The notes: generated from the letters alone by a model not told the origin. 64,000 nucleotides of DNA from Holophagae bacterium (GCA_030429565.1 JAUIFE010000007.1:62001-126000); one strand, 5' to 3'; positions 1 to 11,000 are shown, counted from the first letter of the stretch. Program-made: numbers and translations.

Positions 1-33
1 CGCGTGCGCGGCTCGATTCACGATTCATTAACT

Positions 34-69
34 GGAACCAGGCCGTTTGGGCCTGGTTTCTGTTTTTTT
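34..69 (+). terminator. Intrinsic terminator upstream of rbfA
   Basis: A 9-bp perfect stem (AACCAGGCC at 36-44 with GGCCTGGTT at 50-58) is followed by a T-rich run ending at 69. It would end a transcript entering from the left; infB often sits there in other bacteria, but only about 30 bases of that side are visible and I cannot identify a gene in them. Confidence 0.75.
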
Positions 70-189
70 CAGGTACTGCGTTGCCGGTGGACCCGTGTGG
101 TTCAAGACAACGTCGGCCGCGTCGGTGCGCCACCGCATGGCTTTGCCGTGTGTGTCGCGGGATACCGACCCATGCTTGAAGGAGGCATT

Positions 190-582
190 ATGTCGACCCA
201 TCGTCTCAATAATTTAGCGGAACAAGTGCGTCAGGTGCTGAGCCACGCGCTGAGTTTTGAAATGGGGGATCCCGGTTTTGACGGGGTTACCATTACCCGG
301 GTTCGTCTTAGTCCCGATCTTCAGTTTGCCGATGTTTTGTTTACCGAACTGGACGATGATACCGATCCGCAGGTGCCGCTCGAGTCGTTCCGCCGCGCCA
401 AGGGTGCGCTCAAGCGCTTGATTGCCCAACGGGTGCAAATGCGCCGCGTGCCGGAGCTGCGTTTCCACGTCGATGAAGATGTGGTTGCCGAGCGCCGTAT
501 CGGCAAAATTCTCGAGAAAATGCATGAAAATGACGCCGCAACGCCCGATTCCGATGCCGCGTCTGAAGCCAATCAGGAATAA
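190..582 (+). CDS. rbfA: Ribosome-binding factor A (RbfA)
   Basis: The 130-residue product has the length and pattern of RbfA, the cold-shock KH-fold protein that binds the 30S subunit and helps mature the 5' end of 16S rRNA. The N-terminus (MSTHRLNNLAEQVRQVLSH) and the later stretch with conserved arginines (QRVQMRRVPELRFHVDED) fit the family. The ATG at 190 was chosen because a strong AAGGAGG lies just upstream (179-185); the open frame extends further 5' but without family similarity. truB follows after 6 bases, so the two are probably co-transcribed, a pairing common in bacteria. The acidic C-terminal tail is variable in this family. Confidence 0.93.
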   Translation: MSTHRLNNLAEQVRQVLSHALSFEMGDPGFDGVTITRVRLSPDLQFADVLFTELDDDTDPQVPLESFRRAKGALKRLIAQRVQMRRVPELRFHVDEDVVAERRIGKILEKMHENDAATPDSDAASEANQE

Positions 583-588
583 CTGCTC

Positions 589-1494
589 ATGAACCAACCA
601 TGGTACCCCTTTGTATTTTTGCCGATCCACAAGCCGGTCGGGCCGACGTCGCACGACATGGTCGCCAAGTTACGGCGCCTATTGCCGCGCAAAACCAAGG
701 TCGGTCATACCGGCACCTTGGATCCCTTTGCTTCCGGCATTCTACTAATGGCGATTGGCAAGGCCACCAAGTTTGCCGACTATCTGCACGAACTGCCCAA
801 GCAGTATCGCGCGGAAATTCAGTTGGGTGTGCGCACCAACACCTTGGATCCCACTGGTGAAGAGGATTTGCGTTTGCCGGTGCCTGAATTGACACCGGCA
901 AAGCTCAATGAAGTGCGCGAAGCCTTCATGGGTCAATACGATCAGGTGCCGCCGGCCTTTTCGGCCAAGAAGGTTCAAGGCAAAAAAAGCTACGAATTGG
1001 CGCGTAAAAACCAGGCGGTGGCGCTGCCGCCCAAACGCATTACCATCCTCGATTTGGAGCTGACCCAAATCGCGCCGGACCGGCTCATGTGCCGCGTGGT
1101 TTGCTCGACCGGGACCTACGTGCGCGCCTTGGCGCGCGATATCGGCGAAGCGCTGGGGACCTGTGCCTCGTTGCTAACCTTGGTTCGCGATCAAGTGGGT
1201 GATGTTCCGCTCTCGGCCTGTGCCGATATGGAAAACCTGACGTTCGAAGACCTGGCGACCTGGAGCATGCCTGTCAGCCAGGTGCTGCCGCGTTTTGCCG
1301 AGATTGAGCTGCCTCATCGCGCTTATACCTTTTTCATTGAGGGCCGACCGTTTCCCTGTGATGAAGCCGTGCCTGACGATTTTCTCGCGGTTTTCAAGCG
1401 CAATGGTGAAATGGGTGCGGTGTTTCGCTGCAAGGCCGACAAGGGGATGATTTTGCCGCGCGGCCTGTGTTACTTGGCCCCCGATCTGCAATAA
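589..1494 (+). CDS. truB: tRNA pseudouridine-55 synthase (TruB)
   Basis: The 301-residue protein converts U55 of the tRNA T-arm to pseudouridine. It shows the TruB signature GHTGTLDPFASG near residues 39-50, with D45 as the expected catalytic aspartate, and the later CSTGTYVRALARDIGE block near residue 180. The length is normal. It begins 6 bases after the rbfA stop, with an AGGAA ribosome-binding site inside the end of rbfA. The C-terminal ~60 residues would correspond to the small RNA-binding extension typical of bacterial TruB, though I see no distinct motif there. Confidence 0.96.
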   Translation: MNQPWYPFVFLPIHKPVGPTSHDMVAKLRRLLPRKTKVGHTGTLDPFASGILLMAIGKATKFADYLHELPKQYRAEIQLGVRTNTLDPTGEEDLRLPVPELTPAKLNEVREAFMGQYDQVPPAFSAKKVQGKKSYELARKNQAVALPPKRITILDLELTQIAPDRLMCRVVCSTGTYVRALARDIGEALGTCASLLTLVRDQVGDVPLSACADMENLTFEDLATWSMPVSQVLPRFAEIELPHRAYTFFIEGRPFPCDEAVPDDFLAVFKRNGEMGAVFRCKADKGMILPRGLCYLAPDLQ

Positions 1495-1719
1495 GGCCTT
1501 CCCGCTTCCGAGCTGTCGTCTGCCGGCGAAGTGCGCTAAGATCGGTGCGCATGAGTGCCGGCACGCGGCTGACCCATGGTTCGATAATGCGTTGTGACTG
1601 TTTTTATGGCTTGCGGCGGTTCCGTCGTTGACCGAGCCTCTCAACATCGTCACGCGGTCGGTCACCTTGGGCCAAGCATGCGGGTGCGGCGGCCGCAATC
1701 CGGCCGGGAGACAGAAGAC

Positions 1720-2553
1720 ATGAATGGTGAGAACCTGAAACAACAGCGCATTGGCGTAATCGGTGCAGGCGTGATGGGTTGCGCCCTGATTAAGGGCATG
1801 CTGGCCGCCGGCCTACTGAAACAAGAGAACTTGTGGGCTGTTGTCGCCACTGCGACCTCGCAGAAGCGGATTGGCGACGAACTGGGTATTCCGGTTTATC
1901 GCGCTTTGCCTCACGATGAAATCGCCTTAACCGATACTTTTTTGATCTGCACCAAACCCTATCGCGTGCTCGGTGTTTTGGCCGAACTCAAACAATCGCG
2001 CGCCTTAAAGCCGGGTGCTTTGGTGGTTTCCATTGCCGCCGGCACCACCATTCAACAAATTGAGCAGGCGCTGCCGGATGTGCCGGTGATTCGCGCTATG
2101 CCTAACACGCCCAGCCTGATTCGGGCCGGGGTGACGGTTCTTGCGGCGGGCAGTCACGCCCGCGACGAACACACGGCCGTGGCGCAAGACATCTTTCAAT
2201 CCGTTGGTAAGGTGTGGCAACTGGACGAGCGTCATCTCGACGCTGTGACTGCCGTCAGTGGCTCTGGTCCGGCCTACATTTACCTGATTTTGGAAGCTTT
2301 GGCCGATGGTGCCGTGAAGGTGGGATTACCGCGTGATATTGCCTTCCAGCTTGTGTCCCAGACCATGTTGGGTGCCGCCATGATGGTTCAGGATACGGGC
2401 AAACACCCGGCCACTCTCAAGGACGAAGTCACCACACCCGCCGGCTGCACGATTAGCGCTTTGCTCACCATGGAAGACGGCCGTATCCGATCCACGCTGG
2501 CTCGCGCCGTCGAAGAGGCCACACGCACCGCCGCCGGGCTTGGCAATAAGTAA
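1720..2553 (+). CDS. proC: Pyrroline-5-carboxylate reductase (ProC)
   Basis: This 277-residue enzyme catalyses the last step of proline synthesis, reducing pyrroline-5-carboxylate with NAD(P)H. The N-terminal Rossmann motif GVIGAGVMG (about residues 12-20) binds the cofactor, RAMPNTPSLIRAG lies mid-protein, and the C-terminal half carries the ProC signature AVSGSGPAYIYL and the segment DEVTTPAGCTISAL. The ATG at 1720 is preferred over upstream in-frame starts because GGGAG precedes it at 1706-1710 and the Rossmann strand starts shortly after. A 225-base gap separates it from truB, so it may have its own promoter; rsmG follows after 23 bases. Confidence 0.96.
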   Translation: MNGENLKQQRIGVIGAGVMGCALIKGMLAAGLLKQENLWAVVATATSQKRIGDELGIPVYRALPHDEIALTDTFLICTKPYRVLGVLAELKQSRALKPGALVVSIAAGTTIQQIEQALPDVPVIRAMPNTPSLIRAGVTVLAAGSHARDEHTAVAQDIFQSVGKVWQLDERHLDAVTAVSGSGPAYIYLILEALADGAVKVGLPRDIAFQLVSQTMLGAAMMVQDTGKHPATLKDEVTTPAGCTISALLTMEDGRIRSTLARAVEEATRTAAGLGNK

Positions 2554-2576
2554 ACGCCTAGGGCGGGGGAGACGTC

Positions 2577-3215
2577 ATGACCATTGATTGGGAATCGCTG
2601 CTGGAAGAATTCGACGATGCTTTGCTGGATTTGGGCGTGGCCGTGTTTGCCTACGACGGTTTGGTCGCTTATTTAGAATTATTGTGGGAAGAAAACCAAC
2701 GCATCAATTTGTTTAGCCGCAAAATGGAACCGCGTACCCTGATTGAAGCTCATTTATTGGATTCGCTGGCGGCTTTGCCCCACCTTCCCGACGTGAAAGC
2801 CGTTGCCGACCTGGGGACCGGTGGTGGTTTTCCCGCCATTCCCCTCGCGCTGTGTCGTCCCCAAACACGGTTTATGTTGTACGAAAAAAGTCCTCAAAAG
2901 AACCGCAGCCTGAATCGTTTTCGCTCGTTACCGCTTAAAATTGAAGTGATGGGGGCGATTCCCGACGACGGCATTTTACCTAAGGCGGTTAAGTTGGTGA
3001 CCGCTCGCGCGTTCAAGCCGATCGACGTCATTGTGAAATTGACGCGGCCCTTTTACGACGCCGGTGGTCGTTACATGTTGCACAAGGCGCGCCGCGAAAA
3101 AATTGACAGCGAATTGGCGGCATGTCCCGCCGGTCTGAAGGTGCGTGTCGACGCGCTCAAAACTTTCGGCGATGCCGAAGAGCGGCACTTGGTGTGGTTG
3201 AACCCGTCCACATAG
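2577..3215 (+). CDS. rsmG: 16S rRNA m7G527 methyltransferase (RsmG/GidB)
   Basis: The 212-residue SAM-dependent enzyme methylates N7 of G527 in 16S rRNA. Typical elements are NQRINLFSR in the N-terminal region, the SAM loop DLGTGGGFPAIPLAL, and the VTARAF block near residue 145. A GGGGGAG site lies a few bases before the ATG. The gene sits 23 bases after proC and ends 7 bases before the stop of the convergent S41 peptidase gene, so there is hardly room for a terminator between them. Confidence 0.94.
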   Translation: MTIDWESLLEEFDDALLDLGVAVFAYDGLVAYLELLWEENQRINLFSRKMEPRTLIEAHLLDSLAALPHLPDVKAVADLGTGGGFPAIPLALCRPQTRFMLYEKSPQKNRSLNRFRSLPLKIEVMGAIPDDGILPKAVKLVTARAFKPIDVIVKLTRPFYDAGGRYMLHKARREKIDSELAACPAGLKVRVDALKTFGDAEERHLVWLNPST

Positions 3216-3222
3216 GTTTGGC

Positions 3223-4488
3223 CTAGGGTTGTTGGCGGCTGCCAATGAGTGGGCGTTCGCCTTCGCTTTCCTTTTCTGTTTCCAAGTGGCGCAGTGCGGC
3301 CAGAATCATGATCTCTTCCTTGGCGGTTTGCCGCGCGGAAAATCGTGCGTCTGGATGGGTTGGATTCTGCTCTAAGCGGCGACCGGCCGGCGTGGTCAAG
3401 TCGGCGACGGGAATTTGGAGGCGATAACCGTGTGGCAGGTCGTAGATCATGCTGGGCAGGACGAGGCCTTGAGTGGTGGTGCCGATGAGGTGCCCGCGTC
3501 CGTATTCTTTGATGGTCGCGGCAAAAATTTCGCCGGAACTGGCCGTCCAGTAATCGATTAGGACCACGAGCGGGCCCTGGTAAAACGACGATTTTCGTTT
3601 GGCCCGGTGGATGTTGACAACCGGATGGTCTTCGCCGTGGTGGCGGCCCTCGCGAATTTCGTGGAACAAGGGTTTGCCGTGCGGGATCAGGAATGAAAGC
3701 AAGTGTTTGAGATTGCTGATCTCACCGCCGGGATTGGAGCGCAAGTCGAGAATGACGCCCTCGGCTTGGCCCGCGCTGCCGAATAACGCCTCAACGGTGG
3801 CTTCATCGTAGGTGCCGCTGTCGAAGCTGGGGATGCGCAGGAAGTGAATGTTCTGGTTGAGGATGCGGATCGGGCCAGGCCGTTCCTTATTATATAGAGC
3901 ATTTCTCAGGACGCCCTTTTGCGCACCGTCCTTGTTTCGCCAGGAAATGCGATAGGGGGAATCGTCGGTTTTGCGCAATTGTTTGGGCGAAGCAGCCGCG
4001 CGACCGTCGATCTGGGTGATTACATCGCCGCCGCTTAAGCCCAAGCGCTCGGCCGGACTGTTGGGCGTGACCCAGGTGATGAGCAGACCCTCATCGATGG
4101 GCATGGGGTAAATACCAAGCCCGTGTTTGTTGCCTTGTCGTTTGCGGCGCTCGGCCCGTTTCGTTTTGATTTTGACATGGGAAATACCAAACTCATCGAG
4201 CGCGCGATTGACCGCTTGAATAAAGGCCGCTTGAGTGGTGGCGGCTTCAATGGCGCTGCGATGTTTGGCCAGAAAATCAGGCCATTGTTTGAAATCGACC
4301 TCAAGCGCGAAGGCTTCATGGGTTAACACCACGCCGACTTTTTCAAGGATCGCCTCGCGGGCGGCGGCGTTTGGCGCACGGGGGCTCGCGGCCTGGAGGC
4401 TGCATGATCCCGCAAGAAACAACCCAAACAGTAACCCCAACATGCGGTGTCTGGGCATAGGCCGATTTTGTGTGGAAGCCAACATCAT
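3223..4488 (-). CDS. S41-family peptidase with PDZ domain, exported
   Basis: The 421-residue protein has an N-terminal hydrophobic export segment (residues about 15-33) ending in GSCSLQA, which could be a signal peptidase I site or an imperfect lipobox. A PDZ-like segment (about 125-185, with SPAERLGLSGGDVITQIDG) is followed by an S41 catalytic domain with VILDLRSNPGG and the nucleophile region WTASSGEIFAATIKEYGRG. In CtpA-type enzymes a lysine follows about 25 residues after the serine in a GKG context; here the aligned stretch reads GTTTQGLVLPS, so that lysine is absent. It may use a different dyad or be weakly active. The start is uncertain: residues 1, 2, 11 and 16 are all methionine. Confidence 0.85.
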   Translation of the reverse strand: MMLASTQNRPMPRHRMLGLLFGLFLAGSCSLQAASPRAPNAAAREAILEKVGVVLTHEAFALEVDFKQWPDFLAKHRSAIEAATTQAAFIQAVNRALDEFGISHVKIKTKRAERRKRQGNKHGLGIYPMPIDEGLLITWVTPNSPAERLGLSGGDVITQIDGRAAASPKQLRKTDDSPYRISWRNKDGAQKGVLRNALYNKERPGPIRILNQNIHFLRIPSFDSGTYDEATVEALFGSAGQAEGVILDLRSNPGGEISNLKHLLSFLIPHGKPLFHEIREGRHHGEDHPVVNIHRAKRKSSFYQGPLVVLIDYWTASSGEIFAATIKEYGRGHLIGTTTQGLVLPSMIYDLPHGYRLQIPVADLTTPAGRRLEQNPTHPDARFSARQTAKEEIMILAALRHLETEKESEGERPLIGSRQQP

Positions 4489-4592
4489 GTTCAGAAGCCT
4501 TGTTTTGCAACCATGGGTGAGGTGATCTTTCCATTCTAACCGAAATCGGTGCTGATTTTGGTGGTGCAGATCAGATTGACTGGTTTCTTGGT

Positions 4593-4654
4593 GTCGTTTG
4601 TCGTTTGTCGTTTGTCGTTTGTCGTTTGTCGTTTGTCGTTTGTCGTTTGTCGTT
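4593..4654. repeat. Tandem heptamer repeat, 8.9 copies of GTCGTTT
   Basis: Eight perfect copies of GTCGTTT run from 4593 to 4648 and a ninth partial copy reaches 4654. The array lies in the divergent intergenic region, about 105 bases upstream of the S41 peptidase start and about 220 bases upstream of the adhesin promoter. Such short repeats are prone to copy-number change by slipped strands. Confidence 0.97.
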
Positions 4655-4876
4655 GGGGGCGGGACGGGAGACGCGAACCTGGTCGGTGGCGGAAAATAGC
4701 TGCTCGATTGCCTGGGTGTTTATACGGGGTTGGCGGGCGGCGGGTTCCTCTTGGTGAAAAGAGGGGTGTTGCGATGGATTTATATTCTGGTTTTTTGTGT
4801 GGATTGTCCGGAATTTTTGCGTGAACTTTTATTGTGAGTGCTTTGTTGAATGGGCGAATCTTCTTGTATTTACAAA

Positions 4877-4905
4877 TTGACCTCGGCCTCAGGACTCGAT
4901 AATAT
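4877..4905 (+). promoter_or_regulatory. Sigma70-like promoter for the adhesin gene
   Basis: TTGACC at 4877-4882 and TAATAT at 4900-4905 are separated by exactly 17 bases. The predicted transcript would start near 4912 and leave a leader of about 120 bases before the ATG at 5036. Confidence 0.65.
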
Positions 4906-5035
4906 GAACTCCCAATACCCCTCTTAACTTTCCGTCACAACCGCAATACGCTTATATTCTCGTTGGCGACATTGCGCCCTGCTCTTAATCCGCACTTTTT
5001 CTCGGTTGTGACGCGGCTTTCCGGGAGTGATGCCT

Positions 5036-8000
5036 ATGTTTTCGCCAAGTATTTGGCGGCGCTACATCTTAGCGTGCTGCTTATGTTCCTGTTCGCTCAG
5101 TTTTGCACAAATTGCCGACCGCTTTACCGTTGTCATCGACGGAGACCAAAATACCGCGACCGGCTGCACCTATACCCTGGAAAGTGGGCAAACCGTGAGC
5201 GGGGTCGATCAGTTGATCCACCTCGACGTGGTTCGCAATGGTGACCAATTAGAAGTGCGCGACATTCGTCGCCAAACCTGTAGCGCGAATGCCTTTGGCG
5301 CCCCTGTTTTGTTGAACGGTGGCGGTTGGGCGGTTGGCTTAGGCACCGGCGAAGGTGGCAGCGACGTTGTTGAAGCCGTCATTCCGCTTGAATTGTTTCG
5401 CGGCAGCGACCGCTTGCGTCTGGTTTTAGAAGCCGTTGCCGAAGACGGCGATTACGATGTCGTGCTGGCCGGCTCCGAGCCTGGCGCCGAACCCTCGATT
5501 ACTTACTTTTTCCCCGAACCGATTCCAACCCTCGGCGGTTGGATGATGATGCTCTACATCGTGCTGATGATTGCCTTGGCGATCTACCTGCGCCGCAAAA
5601 ATATTGGGCCGGGTGCCCAAGTCGGCATTTTCTTGTTGGCCATGTTGCTGATGGGATTCGGTCGCAGCATCGTGCTCGATGGTCAAGTCGGTGACTGGTT
5701 GCCGGATGAGCGGCTTGCCCTTGATCCCGTGGGCGATACGCCCGGCGGTAACCCGCGTGCCGATATCGTTGCTTTTTACGCGTGCGATAGTGGCGGCGCT
5801 TTCTTTTTCCGTTTTGATGTGAGCGATCTCGAGGCCTTTGGGCCCGATGCCGTCGCCGACAGTGCGACCACCGACGAAGAAACACCGGTTTCCATTGCCG
5901 TTTTAGCGAATGATACCGACGGCAACGGCGGTGCGCCTGGCGCCAATTTGACCTTGGTTGGTGTCGAGAGTCAGCCGGCCAACGGTACGGCGGTTGCCGA
6001 AGTGGATCAAACGATTACTTACACGCCCGCCACCGATTTTGTCGGTGAAGATACCTTTACTTACCGCGTTCGCAACACCGACAACGACGAATCGATTGGC
6101 ACCGTCACCGTGACCGTCAACAATACGCCCGATCCACCGGCACCGGTCGATGATACTGCGACCACCGACGAGGACAGTGCCGTCGCCATTGACGTGTTGG
6201 CCAATGATACCGACCCCGACCCCGGCGACAGCTTGACGATTGTTGCGGTGGCCACGCCTGCCAACGGCACCACCCAAATTACCGCCGGTCAACAGATCAA
6301 TTACACCCCTAACGCCGACTTCAACGGTGACGATACCTTCACCTACACCGTGGAGGATGCCGCCGGTGCACAAACTGATGCAACCGTGACCGTCACCGTG
6401 AACCCGCTCAATGATCCGCCGCAAGCCGTGGACGACGCGATCACTGTAACCGATGCCGCCGTCAATGAAACCCTGGATGTGCTCGCCAATGATCTGGATG
6501 CTCCTGATACCGGTGAAACCCTCACGATTACGGCTGTGGGCAGTCCCAGTCAAGGTGGAACCGTCAACATTATCAACAGTGGTACGGCTTTGGCCTATAC
6601 GCCGCCAGGCAGTTTTCTGGGAACGGAAACCTTTACCTACGATATCGACGACGGCAACGGTGGTACCGATCAAGCGACGGTTACCATAACCGTCGTGCCC
6701 GACAACAATCCGCCGGTTGCCGGCGATGACGCCTTTACCGTGGCCGAGGACAGCAGTAACAATGCCTTTGACGTCCTCGCCAATGACACGACCGCTCCGG
6801 ATGTGGGTGAAACGCTGACGATTAACGCCGTCGGCGCCGCCGACAACGGCGGAACGGTTGTGATCAACGGCGGCACGAGTTTGACCTACACGCCCGTTGC
6901 CAATTTTGCCGGCACGGAAACGTTCACCTATACCATTGACGACGGCAACGGTTTGAATGCGACCGGGACCGTCACGGTGACCGTGAGCAACAGCGCCGAC
7001 CCACCGAGCGCGTTGGATGATACCGCTACCGTCAACGAAGACGACAACGTTTTAATCAACGTCCTTGCCAATGACAGCGATCCCGATCCCGGTGACAGTT
7101 TAACCATTACCGTGGTGGGCACACCTGGCAACGGGACCGCCGTCCTGGAAGCCGGCCAAATCCGCTACACGCCCAACGCCGATTACAACGGGGCCGACAC
7201 GTTCACCTACACAATTGAAGACAATGACAACACGGCCGTTTCTGCGACGGTTAACGTCACCGTCACCGCGGTCAATGATCCACCAAGTGCTGTTGCCGAC
7301 ACCTTCCAGGTGACCGACGCCGCCGTGGCTGAGCCGCTTGAGGTGTTGGCCAACGATTCCTTTGCGCCCGACGCTGGTGAAACGCTGACGGTGACCGCTG
7401 TCAGTGCCACTTCCCAGGGTGGGACCGTGGTTATTATCGACGGCGGCGCGCGCGTTGCCTATACGCCGCCGGCCGCGTTCCTTGGTGACGATACCTTCAC
7501 CTATGACATCAGCGACGGCAACGGCGGCACCGCTCAGGCCGGCGTCACGGTTACCGTTGTGCCTGATAACAGCCCGCCAACCATTAACGACGATGCTTTG
7601 GCGGTTAACGAAGACAGTGTTAACAACGACTTGGATGTTTTGGCCAATGATTCAACCGCACCCGACGTCGGTGAGACGTTAACCATCGAAAGTGTCGGCG
7701 CGACCAGCAATGGCGGTACGGTTGTCATCAACGGCGGCACCAGCTTGACCTACACGCCGGTGGCCGACTTCTTCGGTACGGAAACCTTTACCTACACCGC
7801 CAACGACGGCAATGGCTTGACCGGTACCGCTACCGTGACCGTGACAGTTAACAACACCAACGATCCACCCACCGCCGTCGCCGACAGTGCCACCGTGGCC
7901 GAGGACAGTGTTAACAACACCATTTCGGTTTTGGCCAACGACGGTTTTGCCCCGGATGTGGGTGAGACGCTTGCGATTGGCGCCGTTGGTGTGCCCGACA

Positions 8001-11000
8001 ATGGTGGCAGCGCCGTTATTTCCGGTACTGACATTCTTTACACACCCGCCGCCGACTTCTTCGGTATTGAAACCTTTACCTATGACGTCAGCGACGGCAA
8101 CGGCGGCAGCGATACCGCCACCGTGACCGTCACCGTTACGGGTTCCAACGACAATCCCAGCGCCGTTGACGATGCCGTGACCGTGGCGGAGGATAGCGGT
8201 GTTACCAACGTAACCGTGTTGGCCAACGACAGTGATGCGCCCGATAGCGGCGAAACGTTGACCATCAGCGCTGTCGGCGCCACCAACCAAGGCGGCACGG
8301 CCGTCATTACCGGTGGCGGCACCTCGGTCAATTACACGCCCGCGGCCAACTTCTTCGGTACGGAAACCTTCACCTACACCATCGGCGATGGTAACGGCGG
8401 CAGTGCGACCGCCACCGTGACTGTGACCGTGACCCCCGAAAACGACAACCCCACCGCGGTAGACGATGCCTTCGCTGTCAATGAAGACGATCCCGTCCAA
8501 ACTTTGACCGTGCTCGCTAACGACCAAATTTTGCCGGACACCGGCGAGACCTTGACCGTGACCGCTGTTGGTGCCACCGATCAGGGGGGGACCGCCGTGA
8601 TTACCGCCGGCGGTGGCGGCGTTGACTACACGCCCGCGCTCAATTTCTTTGGCACGGAAACCTTTACCTACACCATCGGCGACGGCAACGGCGGCAGCGA
8701 TACCGCGACCGTAACCGTGACCGTAGCGTCGGTTAACGATCCGCCGACTGCCGATGACGAAACCTATAACTTGATTGGCAACACGCTGTTGCATATCAAT
8801 TCAGCCGGTGGGATCGGCTTGCCGCCCGCCGGTGTGCCGGTTTACGACTCGGCTCAGGACCACCTTCTGGTCGGCGATAGCGATCCCGAGGCAGAAGCGT
8901 TGACCGTGACGGCGGGTACCTTCGCCACCGTCGGCGGTGGCAGCATCACGCTGGCGGCCGACGGCTCGTTTAGCTACCGTCCGCCGGCCGGTGCCACCAC
9001 CGACAGTTACACCTACACCCTCAACGATGCCAGTGGCGGCATGTCGACCGGTACCATTACCTTCAACATGGCAACCATGATTTGGTATTTCGACGACACC
9101 TTTGGCGGAACGCCGGCAGGTACCTCGTCGGCACCGTTCAACAGCGTGCAAGACATGACGATGGCGCCGTTTGCGGACAACCATATTGTTTTCGTTTACG
9201 AAGGCTCCAGCACCACGCCTGGCAGCGAATGGGACGGCCTGTGGCAATTGCGGCCAGGCATGCGTTTGATCGGTGAAGGCCTTGAGTTGGCGGTTAACCA
9301 CCCCGACACCGTTGGCACATTGAGCCTGGTTAGCGCCGGCACCGCGCCGGTTTTAACCAACACCACCGGCGACATTCTCAGCGTGACCGACGCCGCCGGT
9401 GTCGTGATCGAAGGGCTTGACCTGCGCGACAGCAACGACAACGGCCTGGCGGTGACCGCCAATACCGCCGTCACCGACGTCACCATGCGTAACTGCAGCC
9501 TGAGCGGCCATGCCGGTGAAGGTATTTTGGTGACCAACAACCACTCCGGCGATTTGACCGTCGTTTTGGATAACAACAGTTTGAGTTCGGTCGGCGACGC
9601 TCTCAACGTGTCGCTTACCAGTACCGGTAACATCATTCTGCAAATGGACAACCATGCCGACATTAGCGCGACGGGTGGCACGGCTGTGAATCTCAACGGT
9701 TCCGGCGGCGCCGGTGGCTTGTTCGTGACCTCGTTTAGCGGAAACTCGATTGCAGGTACCACGAGTGGCGCCGGCTTGGTTGCCAACACCGTGACCTTCG
9801 ACGCTGATACCGCATTCCCGCTGACCCAGGTTAGCCTGGGGACCTTAAGCATTGGGAGCGGTGCCGACAGCGTCGGTGGAACCGCTTTGTCGTTGACCAA
9901 CGTGTCCGGCTCGCTGGCCTTTGACGGCCTCAGCCTCCACAGCGCGAGCGGCGGCGGGTTGGTCACCAGTGGCACCAGCGTGTTTGATGCCAACACCGGC
10001 GGCTTGCGCTTACAGGCGCCCTCCGGGGAAATCGTGGCCGCCCTCGGCCCGGCCGTGGCTTTGACGGCCTCCTCCTTGCAGCTCGATTTAACCAACATCA
10101 CCTCTACCGGCAGCGCCACCACCGGCTTGTCGCTGAACGGGGTCGCAGGTGTCTTCAATATCCTCGGTGATGCGTTGATTTCCGGGACCACCTCCCAGGG
10201 GGTTCAATTTACCAATATCAGCGCGCCGGTTACGATTAACCGCCTCGACGTCGACAACACCGGCGGCGCAGGTTTGCAAGTCGATGGTTGGAGCGGTGCC
10301 GTTAACATTAATAACGGCGGCGCCGGTTCGGATATATCCAATACCACCGGCATCGCGGTTGACTTGAACAATGGGTCGGCTGATTTGACCTATAGCGGTA
10401 CTGTCGCCAACACGTCCAACCTGTTATTGGAGCTGACGGCACAGTCCTCCGGCACCGTGACCTTCTCCAATACCCTGACCTCAAACGGCGGTGGGACCGG
10501 CATTAACCTTGCCAACAACACCGGCGGCACCTTGGGACTGAGCGGTTCTGTCACCTTGAATACCGGAACCGCAACCGGTTTGACCCTAAGCAACAACACT
10601 TTGGCGACCAACATCACCGGCAATCTCGATATCGACACCACCACCGGCCTCGGCGTCAGTGGTAGCAGTGGCGGGACCTTGAGCATCAACGGCGGCGTCA
10701 ACACGTTGGACACCACCAATGGTCAGGCCCTGAGTTTGGCCAACACGACCTTGGGCGGTGACGGTTCGAGCGGCGGCGTGGTTTGGCGCTCGATTAACAG
10801 CAGCGGCGGTGCCACCGGTATTTCGCTCAACAACACCGGCATCGGTCGCTTTGTCGTCACCGGTGTCGGCACGACCGATACCACCGGCGGCACCATTCAA
10901 AACAAAACGGGTCGCGGCGCCGAATTCATCAGTGCCAACAACATTACCCTGACCAATATGGACTTCACCAACACCGCCTCCACCGACGGCGGGACCTGTA

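Larger units (their letters stand above)
4489..5035. other. Divergent intergenic region, S41 peptidase / giant adhesin
   Basis: This 547-base stretch holds no convincing gene. It contains the heptanucleotide repeat at 4593-4654 and a good sigma70-like promoter at 4877-4905 reading toward the adhesin gene. The 91-codon frame at 4549-4824 runs through the repeat and looks fortuitous. Confidence 0.7.

Noticed and set aside
4549..4824. 91-codon frame through the heptamer repeat, possible phase-variable gene
   Set aside because: The start lacks a ribosome-binding site, and the part after the repeat shows no domain or signal; the repeat is more likely to act on the neighbouring promoters.
5903..8794. 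Long minus-strand frames (for example 5903-6673 and 7679-8794) within the adhesin gene
   Set aside because: They are antisense shadows of the repetitive, GC-rich adhesin coding sequence; translations are rich in G, H, R and V with no domain or ribosome-binding site.
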